From assembly GCF_022179645.1 (NCBI RefSeq), contig NZ_BPRA01000003.1, forward strand, positions 62,001-126,000: a stretch of DNA of 64,000 nt, read 5' to 3'. This stretch comes from Methylobacterium thuringiense. Lineage in GTDB: Bacteria > Pseudomonadota > Alphaproteobacteria > Rhizobiales > Beijerinckiaceae. How positions within the stretch are numbered: position 1 is the stretch's first letter; each line of letters starts with the position of its first letter. The notes beneath the pieces are model-generated. The model was given only the letters and a program-made list of their open reading frames with translations, did no database searches and was not told the origin of the DNA. Of this stretch, positions 12,531 to 21,880 are shown piece after piece. The position numbers and the translations under genes were made by a program.

Positions 12531-13559
12531 ATGAAGACCGCGACCGAGACGGTTCCCTTCCGCAATCTCAGCCTCGTCCCGGCGCAGGACGCGACGGACG
12601 ACATCCGCCTGTCGGCGACGCGCAGCCTGCAATCCGGCATGGCGGCAATGCGGGAGCTGACGGCGGCGTTCGAGGGCGATCTCGGCGAGGCCTTCGAACG
12701 GGCGGTACTGACCATCGTGCAGGCCAAGGGCCGAGTCATCGTCTGCGGCGTCGGCAAGAGCGGCCATATCGGCCGCAAGCTCTCCGCGACCCTCGCCTCC
12801 ACCGGCACCCACGCCTTCTTCGTCCACCCGACCGAGGCGAGCCACGGCGATCTCGGCATGATCGCGCCCGACGACGTGATCATCGCCCTGTCCTGGTCCG
12901 GCGAAACCGCCGAACTCGGCGACGTCGTCAGCTTTTCGCGCCGGTTCTCGATTCCGCTGATCGCGATCACGAGCAAGCCCGACAGCACGCTCGGCCGCGC
13001 CGCCGACGTCCTGCTGGCGCTACCCCGGGTGCGCGAATCCTGCCCGTACGACCTCGCGCCGACCTCCTCGACCCTGATCCAGCTGGCGCTGGGCGATGCG
13101 CTGGCCGTGGCGCTGATCGAGAAGCGCGGCTTCACCTCCGCCGGCTTCAAGGTGCTGCATCCGGGCGGCAAGCTCGCGGCGCGCCTGAAGAACGTGCAGC
13201 AGCTCATGCATGATGGCAGCGAGGTCCCGCTGGTGCGGGACGATACCGTGATGTCCGAGGCCTTGATCGTGATCGCCAGCCGACGCTACGGCTGTTGCGG
13301 CGTCACCGACGCCGACGGCCGCCTCGTCGGCATCGTCACCGACGGCGACCTGCGCCGCCACATGGGCCCGGCCCTGCTCAACACGCCGGTGCGCGACGTG
13401 ATGACCGCCGACCCGATCATCGTCGAGCCGGACCTGCTGGCGAGTTCGGCGCTCGGTCTGATGAACCGCAAGCGGATCACGGCTTTGTTCGTGACGAGCG
13501 AGCGGCGGCCGGTGGGGATTTTGCACATCCACGATCTGCTGCGGGCCGGGGTGGCCTGA
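12531..13559 (+). CDS. kdsD: D-arabinose 5-phosphate isomerase (SIS + two CBS domains)
   Basis: This enzyme converts ribulose 5-phosphate to arabinose 5-phosphate, the first committed step to Kdo for lipid A. The 342-residue product has a SIS domain (VCGVGKSGHIGRKLSATL; FFVHPTEASHGDLGM with the active-site His; ALSWSGETAEL) and two C-terminal CBS repeats (VMSEALIVIASRRYGCCGV; VRDVMTADPIIVEP). Start ATG 12531 gives the family-length protein; the upstream extension lacks coding character. It lies at the head of the envelope block with bamA and lpxD. KpsF/GutQ paralogues share the architecture, so the symbol is by family. Confidence 0.9.
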   Translation: MKTATETVPFRNLSLVPAQDATDDIRLSATRSLQSGMAAMRELTAAFEGDLGEAFERAVLTIVQAKGRVIVCGVGKSGHIGRKLSATLASTGTHAFFVHPTEASHGDLGMIAPDDVIIALSWSGETAELGDVVSFSRRFSIPLIAITSKPDSTLGRAADVLLALPRVRESCPYDLAPTSSTLIQLALGDALAVALIEKRGFTSAGFKVLHPGGKLAARLKNVQQLMHDGSEVPLVRDDTVMSEALIVIASRRYGCCGVTDADGRLVGIVTDGDLRRHMGPALLNTPVRDVMTADPIIVEPDLLASSALGLMNRKRITALFVTSERRPVGILHIHDLLRAGVA

Positions 13560-13627
13560 GGCCGTCGGCGTCTGGACTGCAATCCGCCACTGCGGTTCCT
13601 GCGCTGATCGGCGCCGTCATTTGCGGC

Positions 13628-13657
13628 TTGCATGAAATCGCGCAAATCTGCTAACGC
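13628..13657 (+). promoter_or_regulatory. Candidate promoter of rpsB-tsf
   Basis: TTGCAT at 13628-13633 and TAACGC at 13652-13657, separated by 18 bases, sit about 115 bases before the rpsB start, and the leader is long enough for S2 autoregulation. The match is to the housekeeping consensus by eye only. Confidence 0.3.
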
Positions 13658-13771
13658 CACCGCCCATCCCACACGCGGAGGCGGCCTCATGCCTGAATGA
13701 GGCCTTCCGGTGGTCGGCATCTCAGCCGGCGACATCCTCCGCGGCGGAATCAAACCGGAGAAAAAACGGAT

Positions 13772-14839
13772 ATGGCCGTCGATTTCACTATGCGTCAGCT
13801 CCTCGAAGCGGGCGCCCATTTCGGTCACCAGTCGCACCGCTGGAACCCGAAGATGCAGCCCTACATCTTCGGCACCCGCAACAACATCCACATCATCGAT
13901 CTCGCCCAGACCGTGCCGGCGCTCCACACTGCGCTGCAGGCTGTGAGCGACACGGTCGCCAAGGGCGGCCGCGTGCTGTTCGTCGGCACCAAGCGCCAAG
14001 CGGCCGAGGCGATCGCCGAGAGCGCCAAGCGCTCCGCCCAGTATTACGTCAACTCCCGCTGGCTCGGCGGCATGCTGACCAACTGGAAGACCATCTCCGG
14101 CTCGATCGCGCGCCTGCGCAAGGTCGACGAGACGCTCGAAGGCGGGGCCACGGGCCTCACCAAGAAGGAGCGCCTCATGCTCACGCGTGAGAAGGACAAG
14201 CTTGAGAAGGCGCTCGGCGGCATCAAGGATATGGGCGGCGTGCCCGACCTGATCTTCGTCATCGACACCAACAAGGAGCAGCTCGCGATCAAGGAGGCGA
14301 ACCGCCTCGGCATCCCGGTGGCCGCCATCGTCGACACGAACTGCAATCCCGAGGGCATCACGCACATCGTGCCCGCCAACGACGACGCCGGCCGCGCCAT
14401 TGCGCTCTACTGCGATCTTATCGCCCGCGCGGCGATCGAGGGCATCGGCCGCGGCCAGGGCCAGTCGGGTGTCGACACCGGCGCCTCCGTCGAGCCGACC
14501 GCTGAGGAGCTGCCGCCCGAGGAGACCTCCGCCCCGGCCTCGATCGAGTCCGACGCGATCACGCAGGCCGACGTCGCCGCACTCGCCGATTCGACCGAGC
14601 ATTACGAGTTGCTCCCCGCTCCGCGCGGCGCACCGGACGACCTGAGCAAGCTGCACGGCGCCGGTCCGCAGATCGTGCAGAAGCTGAACGACGCCGGCGT
14701 CTGGCACTACTGGCAGCTCGTCGCCATGACCCCGGACGACGTCACCAAGCTCGACGCCGACCTCAAGCTCAACGGCCGCATCGAGCGCGACGGCTGGATC
14801 GCCCAGGCCCGCGGCCTGCTCGACGCCCCCGCTGCCTAG
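13772..14839 (+). CDS. rpsB: 30S ribosomal protein S2 with long C-terminal extension
   Basis: The first about 230 residues are canonical S2 ([63 protein letters not shown]), which binds S1 and the 16S head. The product is 355 residues against about 240 in E. coli. The extra part is an acidic, Pro/Glu/Ala-rich linker followed by a compact helical domain (about 293-350) containing [20 protein letters not shown] and [15 protein letters not shown], resembling the helix-hairpin-helix domains of HhH/DUF4332 type. Such tails are known on Hyphomicrobiales S2. ATG 13772 is preceded by a GGAG sequence 12 bases upstream. It pairs with tsf. Confidence 0.96.
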   Translation: MAVDFTMRQLLEAGAHFGHQSHRWNPKMQPYIFGTRNNIHIIDLAQTVPALHTALQAVSDTVAKGGRVLFVGTKRQAAEAIAESAKRSAQYYVNSRWLGGMLTNWKTISGSIARLRKVDETLEGGATGLTKKERLMLTREKDKLEKALGGIKDMGGVPDLIFVIDTNKEQLAIKEANRLGIPVAAIVDTNCNPEGITHIVPANDDAGRAIALYCDLIARAAIEGIGRGQGQSGVDTGASVEPTAEELPPEETSAPASIESDAITQADVAALADSTEHYELLPAPRGAPDDLSKLHGAGPQIVQKLNDAGVWHYWQLVAMTPDDVTKLDADLKLNGRIERDGWIAQARGLLDAPAA

Positions 14840-14894
14840 AGGCCGGTTCGGGCCGGGCGTCGGCCCGGTCCGATCGCGCGTCACTTCACTGCAA

Positions 14895-14922
14895 AGCCCG
14901 GCGCTTATCCAAGCGCCGGGCT
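14895..14922 (+). terminator. Hairpin between rpsB and tsf
   Basis: Perfect 12-bp stem AGCCCGGCGCTT / AAGCGCCGGGCT with a 4-base loop. There is no T-run, so it may attenuate or stabilise mRNA rather than end transcription. Confidence 0.5.
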
Positions 14923-14984
14923 CACTCACTTCAAAGACCATTCACGACCCCACCGCCGCCCCCCATTCGCTGAGAGAGAATCCC

Positions 14985-15905
14985 ATGGCCGAGATCACCG
15001 CAGCCCTCGTGAAGGAGCTTCGCGAGAAGACCGGCGCCGGCATGATGGACTGCAAGCGCGCCCTGACCGAGGTCGCCGGCGACCTAGAGGCCGGCGTCGA
15101 CTGGCTGCGCCAGAAGGGCCTCGCCAAGGCTGCCAAGAAGGCCGGCCGCGTCGCCGCCGAAGGTCTCGTCGCCGTCGAGTCCGCCGGCCACCATGCCGCG
15201 CTGGTCGAGGTGAATTCCGAGACCGACTTCGTCGCCCGCAACGACAGCTTCCAGGCCTTCGCCCGCGAAGCCGCCAAGCTCGCGCTCGATTCCGACGGCA
15301 CCCTCGAAGGCCTGCAGGCCAAGACCTTCCCGGGCTCGCAGGAGACCGTGACCGACAAGCTGCAGAGCCTCATCGCCACCATCGGCGAGAACATGACCCT
15401 GCGCCGCGTCGCCAAGCTCGACGTGTCGAAGGGCGTCGTCGCCAACTACGTGCACGGCCCGGTCAGCCCCGGCCTCGGCAAGATCGGCGTGCTGGTCGCG
15501 CTTGAATCCGAGGGCGACGTCGATTTCCTGTCGACCCTCGGCCGCCAGATCGCCATGCACGTCGCCGCGACGAACCCAGTGGCGCTCGACGCCTCGGGCG
15601 TCGATCCGGCCGTGCTCGAGCGCGAGTCGAACATCCTGCGCGAGAAGAACGCCGGCAAGCCGGACCACGTCATGGCCAAGATCGTCGAGAGTGGCCTGAA
15701 GAGCTACTACAAGGAGGTCACCCTCCTCGAGCAGCCCTTCGTCCACGACGGCTCCAAGACCGTCTCCCAGGTCCTCAAGGAGGCCGAGGGCAAGGCCGGC
15801 GCCCCGGTCAAGCTCACCGCCTTCGTGCGCTACGCACTCGGCGAGGGCATCGAGAAGGAAGAGGGCCCGGACTTCGCGGCCGAAGTCGCCGCGATGTCGC
15901 GCTAG
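14985..15905 (+). CDS. tsf: Elongation factor Ts
   Basis: EF-Ts exchanges GDP for GTP on EF-Tu. The 306-residue product starts [20 protein letters not shown], contains the diagnostic [10 protein letters not shown] and [15 protein letters not shown], and has the usual two core subdomains and C-terminal helices. Length fits the family. It follows rpsB in the near-universal rpsB-tsf order and is closed by a good intrinsic terminator at 15933-15962. The ATG is preceded by GAGAGAGAATCCC. Confidence 0.98.
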   Translation: MAEITAALVKELREKTGAGMMDCKRALTEVAGDLEAGVDWLRQKGLAKAAKKAGRVAAEGLVAVESAGHHAALVEVNSETDFVARNDSFQAFAREAAKLALDSDGTLEGLQAKTFPGSQETVTDKLQSLIATIGENMTLRRVAKLDVSKGVVANYVHGPVSPGLGKIGVLVALESEGDVDFLSTLGRQIAMHVAATNPVALDASGVDPAVLERESNILREKNAGKPDHVMAKIVESGLKSYYKEVTLLEQPFVHDGSKTVSQVLKEAEGKAGAPVKLTAFVRYALGEGIEKEEGPDFAAEVAAMSR

Positions 15906-15932
15906 TTTTTGTCAGAGTGCAGGGACTGAAGA

Positions 15933-15962
15933 GGGCGGCCGAGAGGCCGCCCTTTCTCGTTT
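15933..15962 (+). terminator. Intrinsic terminator after tsf
   Basis: GGGCGGCC-GAGA-GGCCGCCC followed by TTTCTCGTTT, starting 28 bases after the tsf stop. Confidence 0.8.
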
Positions 15963-15973
15963 CAAACCCTCCA

Positions 15974-16064
15974 CGTCATTGCGAGCCGCAGGCGAAGCAA
16001 TCCAGGGCCGACGCACGACGTCGTGGGTGCGGCCCTGGATCGCTTCGCTCCGCTCGCGATGACG
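15974..16064. repeat. Intergenic palindromic repeat, copy 2 (RSEAIQ-type)
   Basis: Arms CGTCATTGCGAGCCGCAGG... and ...CGCTCGCGATGACGG flank inner arms GCAATCCAGGGCC / GGCCCTGGATCGC. It is the same element as at 2006-2101, here between tsf and pyrH. Confidence 0.85.
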
Positions 16065-16170
16065 GCGGAGTGACCGCCCGAAACCGAATTCCCATGGCCC
16101 GCCCCATGCTCTAGAAGCCGCCGACATCATCAATCGGATGGCGGCTCGGGCCGGCCATGGAGAGCCTTCG

Positions 16171-16893
16171 ATGCCGGAGACGACGCCGTTTCGCCGCGTC
16201 CTCGTAAAGCTCTCCGGGGAGGCGCTGGCCGCCCCAGACGGCTACTGGCTGCATCCGCAGACGTTGGCCGGCCTCGCCGAGGATATCGGCCGGGTGACCG
16301 AGCAGGGCATCGAGATCGCCATCGTCGTCGGCGGCGGCAACCTGATCCGCGGCGCCCGCATCTCAGCCGCCGGGTGGATCGACCGGGCCACCGGCGACTC
16401 CCTCGGCATGATGGCCACCGTCATGAACTCGCTGGCCATCGAGACGGCGCTGAACGCGGCCGGCGTCTCGGCCCGCACCATGTCGGCGGTCTCGATGCCG
16501 ACGATCTGCGAGACCTATGCCCGCCAGCCCGCCCTGCATCACCTCGACAAGGGGCAGGTCGTGGTGCTCGCCGGCGGCACCGGCAATCCGTTCTTCACCA
16601 CCGACACCGCCGCCGTCCTGCGCGCGGCGGAGCTGCGCTGCGACGCCGTGCTCAAGGCGACGCAGGTCGACGGCGTCTATTCGGCCGATCCAAAGCAGGA
16701 CCCGACCGCCACCCGCTACGACCGCCTCACCCACGACGAGGCCATCGCGCGCGACCTCAAGGTGATGGACACCGCCGCCTTCGCGCTAGCGCGAGAGAGC
16801 CGGCTCTCGATCGTCGTCGGCTCGGTCCACGCCCCGTCGTCGATCAAGGCGATCCTGATGGGCGAGGCCCCCTCGACACACGTGGTGCCGTAA
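16171..16893 (+). CDS. pyrH: Uridylate kinase
   Basis: UMP kinase makes UDP from UMP. The 240-residue amino-acid-kinase-fold protein has VLVKLSGEAL, IAIVVGGGNLIRGA, DSLGMMATVMNSLA, VVLAGGTGNPFFTTDTAAVL and KATQVDGVYSADPK, all diagnostic of bacterial PyrH. ATG 16171 was chosen because the conserved strand begins 11 residues later. In most alphaproteobacteria frr follows directly; here a minus-strand paoABC operon separates them by 4.3 kb. Confidence 0.97.
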   Translation: MPETTPFRRVLVKLSGEALAAPDGYWLHPQTLAGLAEDIGRVTEQGIEIAIVVGGGNLIRGARISAAGWIDRATGDSLGMMATVMNSLAIETALNAAGVSARTMSAVSMPTICETYARQPALHHLDKGQVVVLAGGTGNPFFTTDTAAVLRAAELRCDAVLKATQVDGVYSADPKQDPTATRYDRLTHDEAIARDLKVMDTAAFALARESRLSIVVGSVHAPSSIKAILMGEAPSTHVVP

Positions 16894-16936
16894 GAGACGT
16901 CCGAGGCGGCAGCGGCCGGAGCCGCCGCCGCTTCCG

Positions 16937-19141
16937 TCAGGCGGCGTCGGGCATCCGCTCCAGGAGCTTGTCGAGGGTGATCGGATAGTCGCGCACGCGG
17001 ATGCCGGTGGCGTTGTAGACCGCGTTGGCGATGGCAGCTCCCACTCCGCAGATGCCGAGTTCGCCGACGCCTTTGGCCTTCATCGGCGAGGAGATCGGAT
17101 CGACCTCGTCGAGGAAGACGACCTCCTGGTGCGGGATGTCGGCATGCACCGGCACCTCGTACCCGGCGAGGTCGTGGTTGACGAAGAAGCCTCGGGTCTT
17201 GTCGACCGCGAGTTCCTCCATCAGTGCTGCGCCGACGCCCATGGTCATCGCGCCGATGACCTGGCTGCGGGCCGATTTCGGGTTGAGGATGCGCCCGGCC
17301 GCGCAGACCGCCAGCATCCGCCGCACCCGGATCTCGGCGGTGGCGGCATCGACTCCGACCTCGACGAAATGCGCGCCGAAGGTCGATTGCTGGTACTTCT
17401 TGGCGAGCCCCTCGAACTCGATCGCGTCCTCGACGACGATCTCGCCGGCCGACGCAGCCTGCGCCAGCTTCACGCTCTTGCCGCCCGAACGGACCTCGCC
17501 GTCCGCGAACACCGCGTCCGCAGCCGGCAAACCGAGCTTCTGCACCACCGCTTCACGCAGCTTCATGCAAGCCGCGTAGACTCCGGAGGTCGAGCTGTTC
17601 GCACCCCACTGGCCGCCGGAGCCGGACGAGACCGGGAAGCTTGAGTCGCCCAACCGCACCGTCACCTTGTCGAGCGGCACGCCCATCATCTCGGCCGCGG
17701 TCTGGCCGATGATGGTGTAGGTGCCGGTGCCGATATCGGTCATGTCGGTCTCGACCGTGACCGTGCCGTCGGGTCCAAGCCGGATGCGCGCGCCCGACGT
17801 CATCAACTGGTTGTTCCGGAACGCGGCGGCGACGCCCATCCCGACCCGCCAGCGCCCGTCGCGGACCTGACCCGGCGTCGCGACGCGCTTGCTCCAGCTG
17901 AAGCGCTCGCCGCCCTCGCGGAGGCAGGCGATCAACTCGCGCTTCGAGAAGGGCCTGTCGGGCTTTTCCGGGTCGACCTGAGTGTCGTTGAGCATGCGCA
18001 GCTGGACCGGGTCCATGCCGAGCCGTTCCGCGACCTCGTCCATGGCGATCTCGAGGGCCATCAGGCCCGGTGCCTCGCCCGGGGCGCGCATGGCGTTGCC
18101 CTCGGGCAGGTCGAGCGTGGCCAATCGCGTCGCCGTCATCCGGTTCGCGCCGGCATAGAGCAGGCGCGTCTGCGAGACTGCGGCTTCCGGCCGGCCGCCG
18201 GGGAGGTTGCCGGACCAACTCTCGTGGCCGATGGCGGTGATCGTGCCGTCCTTGTTCGCGCCGATGCGGATCCGCTGGATCGTCGCCGGCCGGTGGACGG
18301 TGTTGTTGAACATCAGCGGCCGCGTCAGCGCGACCTTGACCGGGCGTCCGGCCGCCTTGGCACCGAGGGCCGCGAGGATCACGTCTGAGCGGATGAACAG
18401 CTTGCCGCCGAATCCGCCGCCGATGAAGGGCGAGATCAGGCGCACCTTGTCCTTCGGCATCCCGAGCGTCTTGGCGACGTCGCCGACGCTCCAGTCGATC
18501 ATCTGGTTGGAGGTCCAGAGCGTGACCTTGTCGCCCTCCCAGGAGGCGATGGAGGCGTGCGGCTCCATCATCGCATGCGCCTCGTCGGGGGTGGTGTAGG
18601 TCTCCTCCACCCGAACCGGCGCCTTGGCGTAGGCGGCCTCGAAATCGCCGACCGCCGTATCGCCCGGGTCCTTCATGATCTTGGCGGGCTTGGCCGAATC
18701 CTTGGCCGCAGCGAGATCGAACGTGCCCTTGGCCGCGTCGTAATCGACCTTGATCAGGGCCGCCGCGGCGCGGGCCTGCTCGAAGCCCTCGGCGACGACG
18801 AGTGCCACGGCCTGATGGTAGTGCGCGATCTCCGGGCCGCCGAGCAGCGGCGCGGTGTTGTACTGGCCTTTGCCGAGCTGGCCGGCACTCTCGGCGGTGA
18901 CGACCGCGATCACGCCGGGCGCCGCCTTGGCCGCCGACAGGTCCATCGACCGGATGCGGCCTTTGGCGATGCCGGCGCCGAGGACGAAGCCGTAGGCCGG
19001 CTTCAGGGCCGGATCGTGCCAGTCGTAGGCGTAGGGCGCCGTGCCGGTGGTCTTGTAGGGACCGTCGATCCGGTCGGTCGCCTTGCCGATCACCGTGAGC
19101 CGGTCGATCGGGTTCTGGGCTGCGGGTGTGTCGAACTTCAT
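16937..19141 (-). CDS. paoC: Periplasmic aldehyde oxidoreductase, molybdenum cofactor subunit (PaoC-like)
   Basis: This is the large catalytic subunit of a xanthine-oxidase-family enzyme. The 734-residue product has GKATDRIDGPYKTTGTAPYA, FIGGGFGGK for the Moco pyranopterin, MRAPGEAPGLMALE, GSGGQWGANSSTSG and the C-terminal AKGVGELGICG containing the presumed catalytic Glu. Length matches E. coli PaoC (about 732). It is the third gene of paoA-paoB-paoC, 3 bases after paoB. The paired PaoA Tat signal implies a periplasmic complex carried as a folded unit; aldehydes are the likely substrates by family. The gene run is opposite in strand to the surrounding housekeeping genes. Confidence 0.88.
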   Translation of the reverse strand: MKFDTPAAQNPIDRLTVIGKATDRIDGPYKTTGTAPYAYDWHDPALKPAYGFVLGAGIAKGRIRSMDLSAAKAAPGVIAVVTAESAGQLGKGQYNTAPLLGGPEIAHYHQAVALVVAEGFEQARAAAALIKVDYDAAKGTFDLAAAKDSAKPAKIMKDPGDTAVGDFEAAYAKAPVRVEETYTTPDEAHAMMEPHASIASWEGDKVTLWTSNQMIDWSVGDVAKTLGMPKDKVRLISPFIGGGFGGKLFIRSDVILAALGAKAAGRPVKVALTRPLMFNNTVHRPATIQRIRIGANKDGTITAIGHESWSGNLPGGRPEAAVSQTRLLYAGANRMTATRLATLDLPEGNAMRAPGEAPGLMALEIAMDEVAERLGMDPVQLRMLNDTQVDPEKPDRPFSKRELIACLREGGERFSWSKRVATPGQVRDGRWRVGMGVAAAFRNNQLMTSGARIRLGPDGTVTVETDMTDIGTGTYTIIGQTAAEMMGVPLDKVTVRLGDSSFPVSSGSGGQWGANSSTSGVYAACMKLREAVVQKLGLPAADAVFADGEVRSGGKSVKLAQAASAGEIVVEDAIEFEGLAKKYQQSTFGAHFVEVGVDAATAEIRVRRMLAVCAAGRILNPKSARSQVIGAMTMGVGAALMEELAVDKTRGFFVNHDLAGYEVPVHADIPHQEVVFLDEVDPISSPMKAKGVGELGICGVGAAIANAVYNATGIRVRDYPITLDKLLERMPDAA

Positions 19142-19144
19142 GGA

Positions 19145-20095
19145 TCAGCCCCTCGCTTCGGTGAGCACGGCATCGAGCGTGCGCTCGGCGAGCTTCAGCT
19201 TGAACGCGTTGTCGTGGGTCGGCTTGGCGCCGGCAAAGATCCGCTCGGCTGCCGGCTTGGCGCCCTTGGCCAGTTCGGCCTCGGCCGCCTCGACCCGCCA
19301 GGGCCGGGGCGCCATTCCGCCGAAGGCGACACGCGCAGAACCGTCGCGCTGGACGATCGCCGCCACGGAGACGAGGGCAAACGCGTAGGAGGCCCGGTCG
19401 CGGACCTTGCGATAGACCTGCGTGCCGCCTACGGGCTTCGGCAGGGTCACGGCGGTGATCAGCTCGCCGGGCTTCAGAGCGGTCTCGATCTGCGGCGTGT
19501 CGCCGGGCAGGCGATGGAACTCGGCCACCGGAATTTTTCGCGCGGCCCCCTCAGCATCGACCGTCTCCACGGTGGCATCGAGTACCCGCATCGCCACCGC
19601 CATGTCGCCGGGATAGGTCGCGATGCAGGCCTCGCTCGTGCCGATCACGCCGAGCTGCCGGCTGACGCCGCCGATCGCCGCGCAGCCCGAGCCCGGCTGC
19701 CGTTTGTTGCAGGGCTGGGCCGTGTCGTAGAAATACGGGCAGCGGGTGCGCTGCAGCAGGTTGCCGGCCGTCGTCGCCTTGTTGCGCAGCTGCCCCGACG
19801 CGCCCGAGACGAGCGCCCGGCTCAGCACGCCGTAATCCGTACGAACCCTTGCGTCGGCCGCGAGATCGGTGTTGCGCACCAGGGCGCCGATGCGCAGGCC
19901 GCCCTCTTGCGTCGCCGCGATCGTGTCGAGCCCCAGCCCGTTGACGTCGACGAGATGCGCCGGTGTCTCGATCTGCAGCTTCATCAGGTCGAGGAGGTTG
20001 GTGCCTCCGGCGATGAACTTGGCGTCCGGCATGCGGGCGGCGGCGGAAGCGGCCTCGGCAGGCGAGGCGGGCTTCTCGTAAGTGAACGCTTTCAT
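19145..20095 (-). CDS. paoB: Aldehyde oxidoreductase FAD-binding subunit with extra FeS cysteines (PaoB-like)
   Basis: The 316-residue subunit has the FAD-binding signature [19 protein letters not shown] near residue 27 and a region typical of the PaoB branch with cysteines at 119 (RTRC), 129 (QPCNKR), 138 (GSGC) and 157 (SEAC). In PaoB these hold an additional [4Fe-4S] cluster absent from ordinary xanthine dehydrogenases. It passes electrons between the 2Fe-2S clusters of PaoA and FAD. The ATG overlaps the paoA stop by 4 bases (ATGA). Confidence 0.88.
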   Translation of the reverse strand: MKAFTYEKPASPAEAASAAARMPDAKFIAGGTNLLDLMKLQIETPAHLVDVNGLGLDTIAATQEGGLRIGALVRNTDLAADARVRTDYGVLSRALVSGASGQLRNKATTAGNLLQRTRCPYFYDTAQPCNKRQPGSGCAAIGGVSRQLGVIGTSEACIATYPGDMAVAMRVLDATVETVDAEGAARKIPVAEFHRLPGDTPQIETALKPGELITAVTLPKPVGGTQVYRKVRDRASYAFALVSVAAIVQRDGSARVAFGGMAPRPWRVEAAEAELAKGAKPAAERIFAGAKPTHDNAFKLKLAERTLDAVLTEARG

Positions 20096-20727
20096 GCGCG
20101 CCTCCCGGCTACTTCGGTCATCGCGTCGACGATGTTGGAATAGGCGCCGCATCGACAGATGTTGCCGCTCATGCGCTCGCGAATCTCGGAGGCCGTGACC
20201 TCGCTCGCCGCCGTTAGGTCGGCGGTGACGTGGCTCGGAATGCCGGCCTTGATCTCGTCGAGCACAGCCACGCCCGAACAGATCTGGCCCGGCGTGCAGA
20301 AGCCGCACTGGTAGCCGTCGTGTTTGATGAAGGCCGCCTGCATCGGGTGCAGGGCGTCCGGCTTGCCCAGACCCTCTATGGTCGTGATCTCATCGCCTTG
20401 GTGCATGATCGCGAGGGTCAGGCACGAATTGATGCGCCGGCCCCCCACGATCATGGTGCAGGCGCCGCACTGGCCGTGGTCGCAGCCCTTCTTCGAGCCG
20501 GTGAGGTGCGCGTGCTCCCGCACCGCGTCGAGGAGCGATGTGCGCGTGTCGAGTTCGAGGTCGTGCCGCCGACCGTTGATCGTGAGGGAGACGGGCGTTT
20601 TGACCGCCCTGTCGGCGATGGGGGCTTCCGCCCGCGCCGTCAGGGGCATCACGGTCAGGGCGGTGCAGGCGGACGCGCCCGCGACCAGGTCCCTCCGGTT
20701 GAGTGCGAACTCTCCGGGATGTTTCAT
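20092..20727 (-). CDS. paoA: Aldehyde oxidoreductase 2Fe-2S subunit with Tat signal (PaoA-like)
   Basis: The small subunit carries two [2Fe-2S] clusters. Starting at ATG 20727 it is 211 residues, with Tat-like [11 protein letters not shown] (Arg11-Arg12) and a hydrophobic stretch ending TARAEA, then ferredoxin cysteines 82, 87, 90, 102 and C-terminal cysteines 141, 144, 191, 193 ([16 protein letters not shown]). The twin-arginine signal implies export of the assembled PaoABC. An upstream in-frame start at 20781 would bury the signal and was rejected. First gene of its operon. Confidence 0.9.
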   Translation of the reverse strand: MKHPGEFALNRRDLVAGASACTALTVMPLTARAEAPIADRAVKTPVSLTINGRRHDLELDTRTSLLDAVREHAHLTGSKKGCDHGQCGACTMIVGGRRINSCLTLAIMHQGDEITTIEGLGKPDALHPMQAAFIKHDGYQCGFCTPGQICSGVAVLDEIKAGIPSHVTADLTAASEVTASEIRERMSGNICRCGAYSNIVDAMTEVAGRRA

Positions 20728-21181
20728 GCCGCTTTCTCCGAACCGCAGCCTGGACGGGGGGCGCCCGCCAGCCGGTGTCACGCCGCAGCCGCGGCGCTGT
20801 ATTATGGATTTGCTCTAAACTAGCTCCCCTTTGGCCCGCGACCACACTCATGGGGCGCGGCCGGAGGTCGCCGGAACCGATCGGCTCGGCCGAGCTGGCG
20901 CCGTTGTGGTCGGCCCGAACGTGCGGACACACGGCGCCCGGCATTTCTCGCGAGAGATCGGTTGCGATCTCAGGCTTTTCCAGCCTTGGGACGTCGCGAA
21001 CGGCGCTTGCGGATTTGCGAGGCTGCCCGATTTCGTTCATGGAAGCCGCAAGTGAGCCCGGCCCCTCGCCGGCGTCCGGGCTTCGCATCGAAAACCTGCC
21101 CAGCGGCGCTTTTTCTCGACGGATCGGCCTCCGCATCCGTGACAAGAGCGCCCCGGACTGCGACGGGACGACTGTAAAAAC
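20728..21181. other. Gene-free region between paoA and frr
   Basis: This 454-base divergent spacer must hold the paoABC promoter (minus) and a promoter for frr (plus). Frames through it are Arg/Gly-rich and unlike real genes. The only AT-rich pocket is around 20800-20825 (TATTATGGATTTGCTCTAAAC). No repeat or RNA was recognised. Confidence 0.5.
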
Positions 21182-21748
21182 ATGGCTGCACTCCCCGAAT
21201 TCGACCTCGACGACATCAAGCGCCGCATGCAGGGCGCCATCGCATCGCTGAGCAAGGATCTCGGCTCGCTGCGTACGGGCCGAGCCACGCCGAGCATCCT
21301 CGACCCGATCCAGGTCGACGCCTACGGATCGGCGATGCCGATGGCGCAGGTCGCCACCGTGAGCGTCCCGGAGCCGCGCCTGCTCTCGATCTCGGTCTGG
21401 GACCGCTCCATGGTCACCGCCGTCGAGAAGGCCATCCGCGAATCCGACCTCGGGCTGAACCCGCAGACCGAAGGCCAGACCATCCGGCTGCGCATCCCCG
21501 AGATGAACGAGCAGCGCCGCAAGGAGATGGTCAAGGTCGCGCACAAATACGCGGAAGAATCCCGCGTCGCCGTGCGCCACGTGCGCCGCGACGGCCTCGA
21601 CCATCTCAAGAAGCTCGAGAAGGACGGCGCGATCTCCGAAGACGACGAGAAGCGTCAGGCCGGCGACGTCCAGAAGGCGACCGACTCGTTCATCGCCGAG
21701 GTCGATCAGGTACTCGCCACCAAGGAGAAGGAAATCATGCAGGTTTGA
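21182..21748 (+). CDS. frr: Ribosome recycling factor
   Basis: RRF splits post-termination ribosomes with EF-G. The 188-residue product has [54 protein letters not shown] and the C-terminal helix of domain I, at full family length. Standard neighbours would be pyrH upstream and uppS-cdsA downstream; here paoABC intervenes upstream and uppS is missing downstream. Confidence 0.97.
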   Translation: MAALPEFDLDDIKRRMQGAIASLSKDLGSLRTGRATPSILDPIQVDAYGSAMPMAQVATVSVPEPRLLSISVWDRSMVTAVEKAIRESDLGLNPQTEGQTIRLRIPEMNEQRRKEMVKVAHKYAEESRVAVRHVRRDGLDHLKKLEKDGAISEDDEKRQAGDVQKATDSFIAEVDQVLATKEKEIMQV

Positions 21749-21880
21749 GACCCGCATGAATCCGTTTAGGCGCGGGCCGCTAGGATCGTGCCGGCTCGAA
21801 GATCGGGGGAGAGGCGCGGTGAACCGCTCGCACGGTGCGTGCCGGACCGTCACGGTGGCCTCCCGGAACGGTTGCGGCGG

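Noticed and set aside
21749-21880. A short or degraded uppS between frr and cdsA
   Set aside because: Only 132 bases, and no frame shows undecaprenyl diphosphate synthase motifs.
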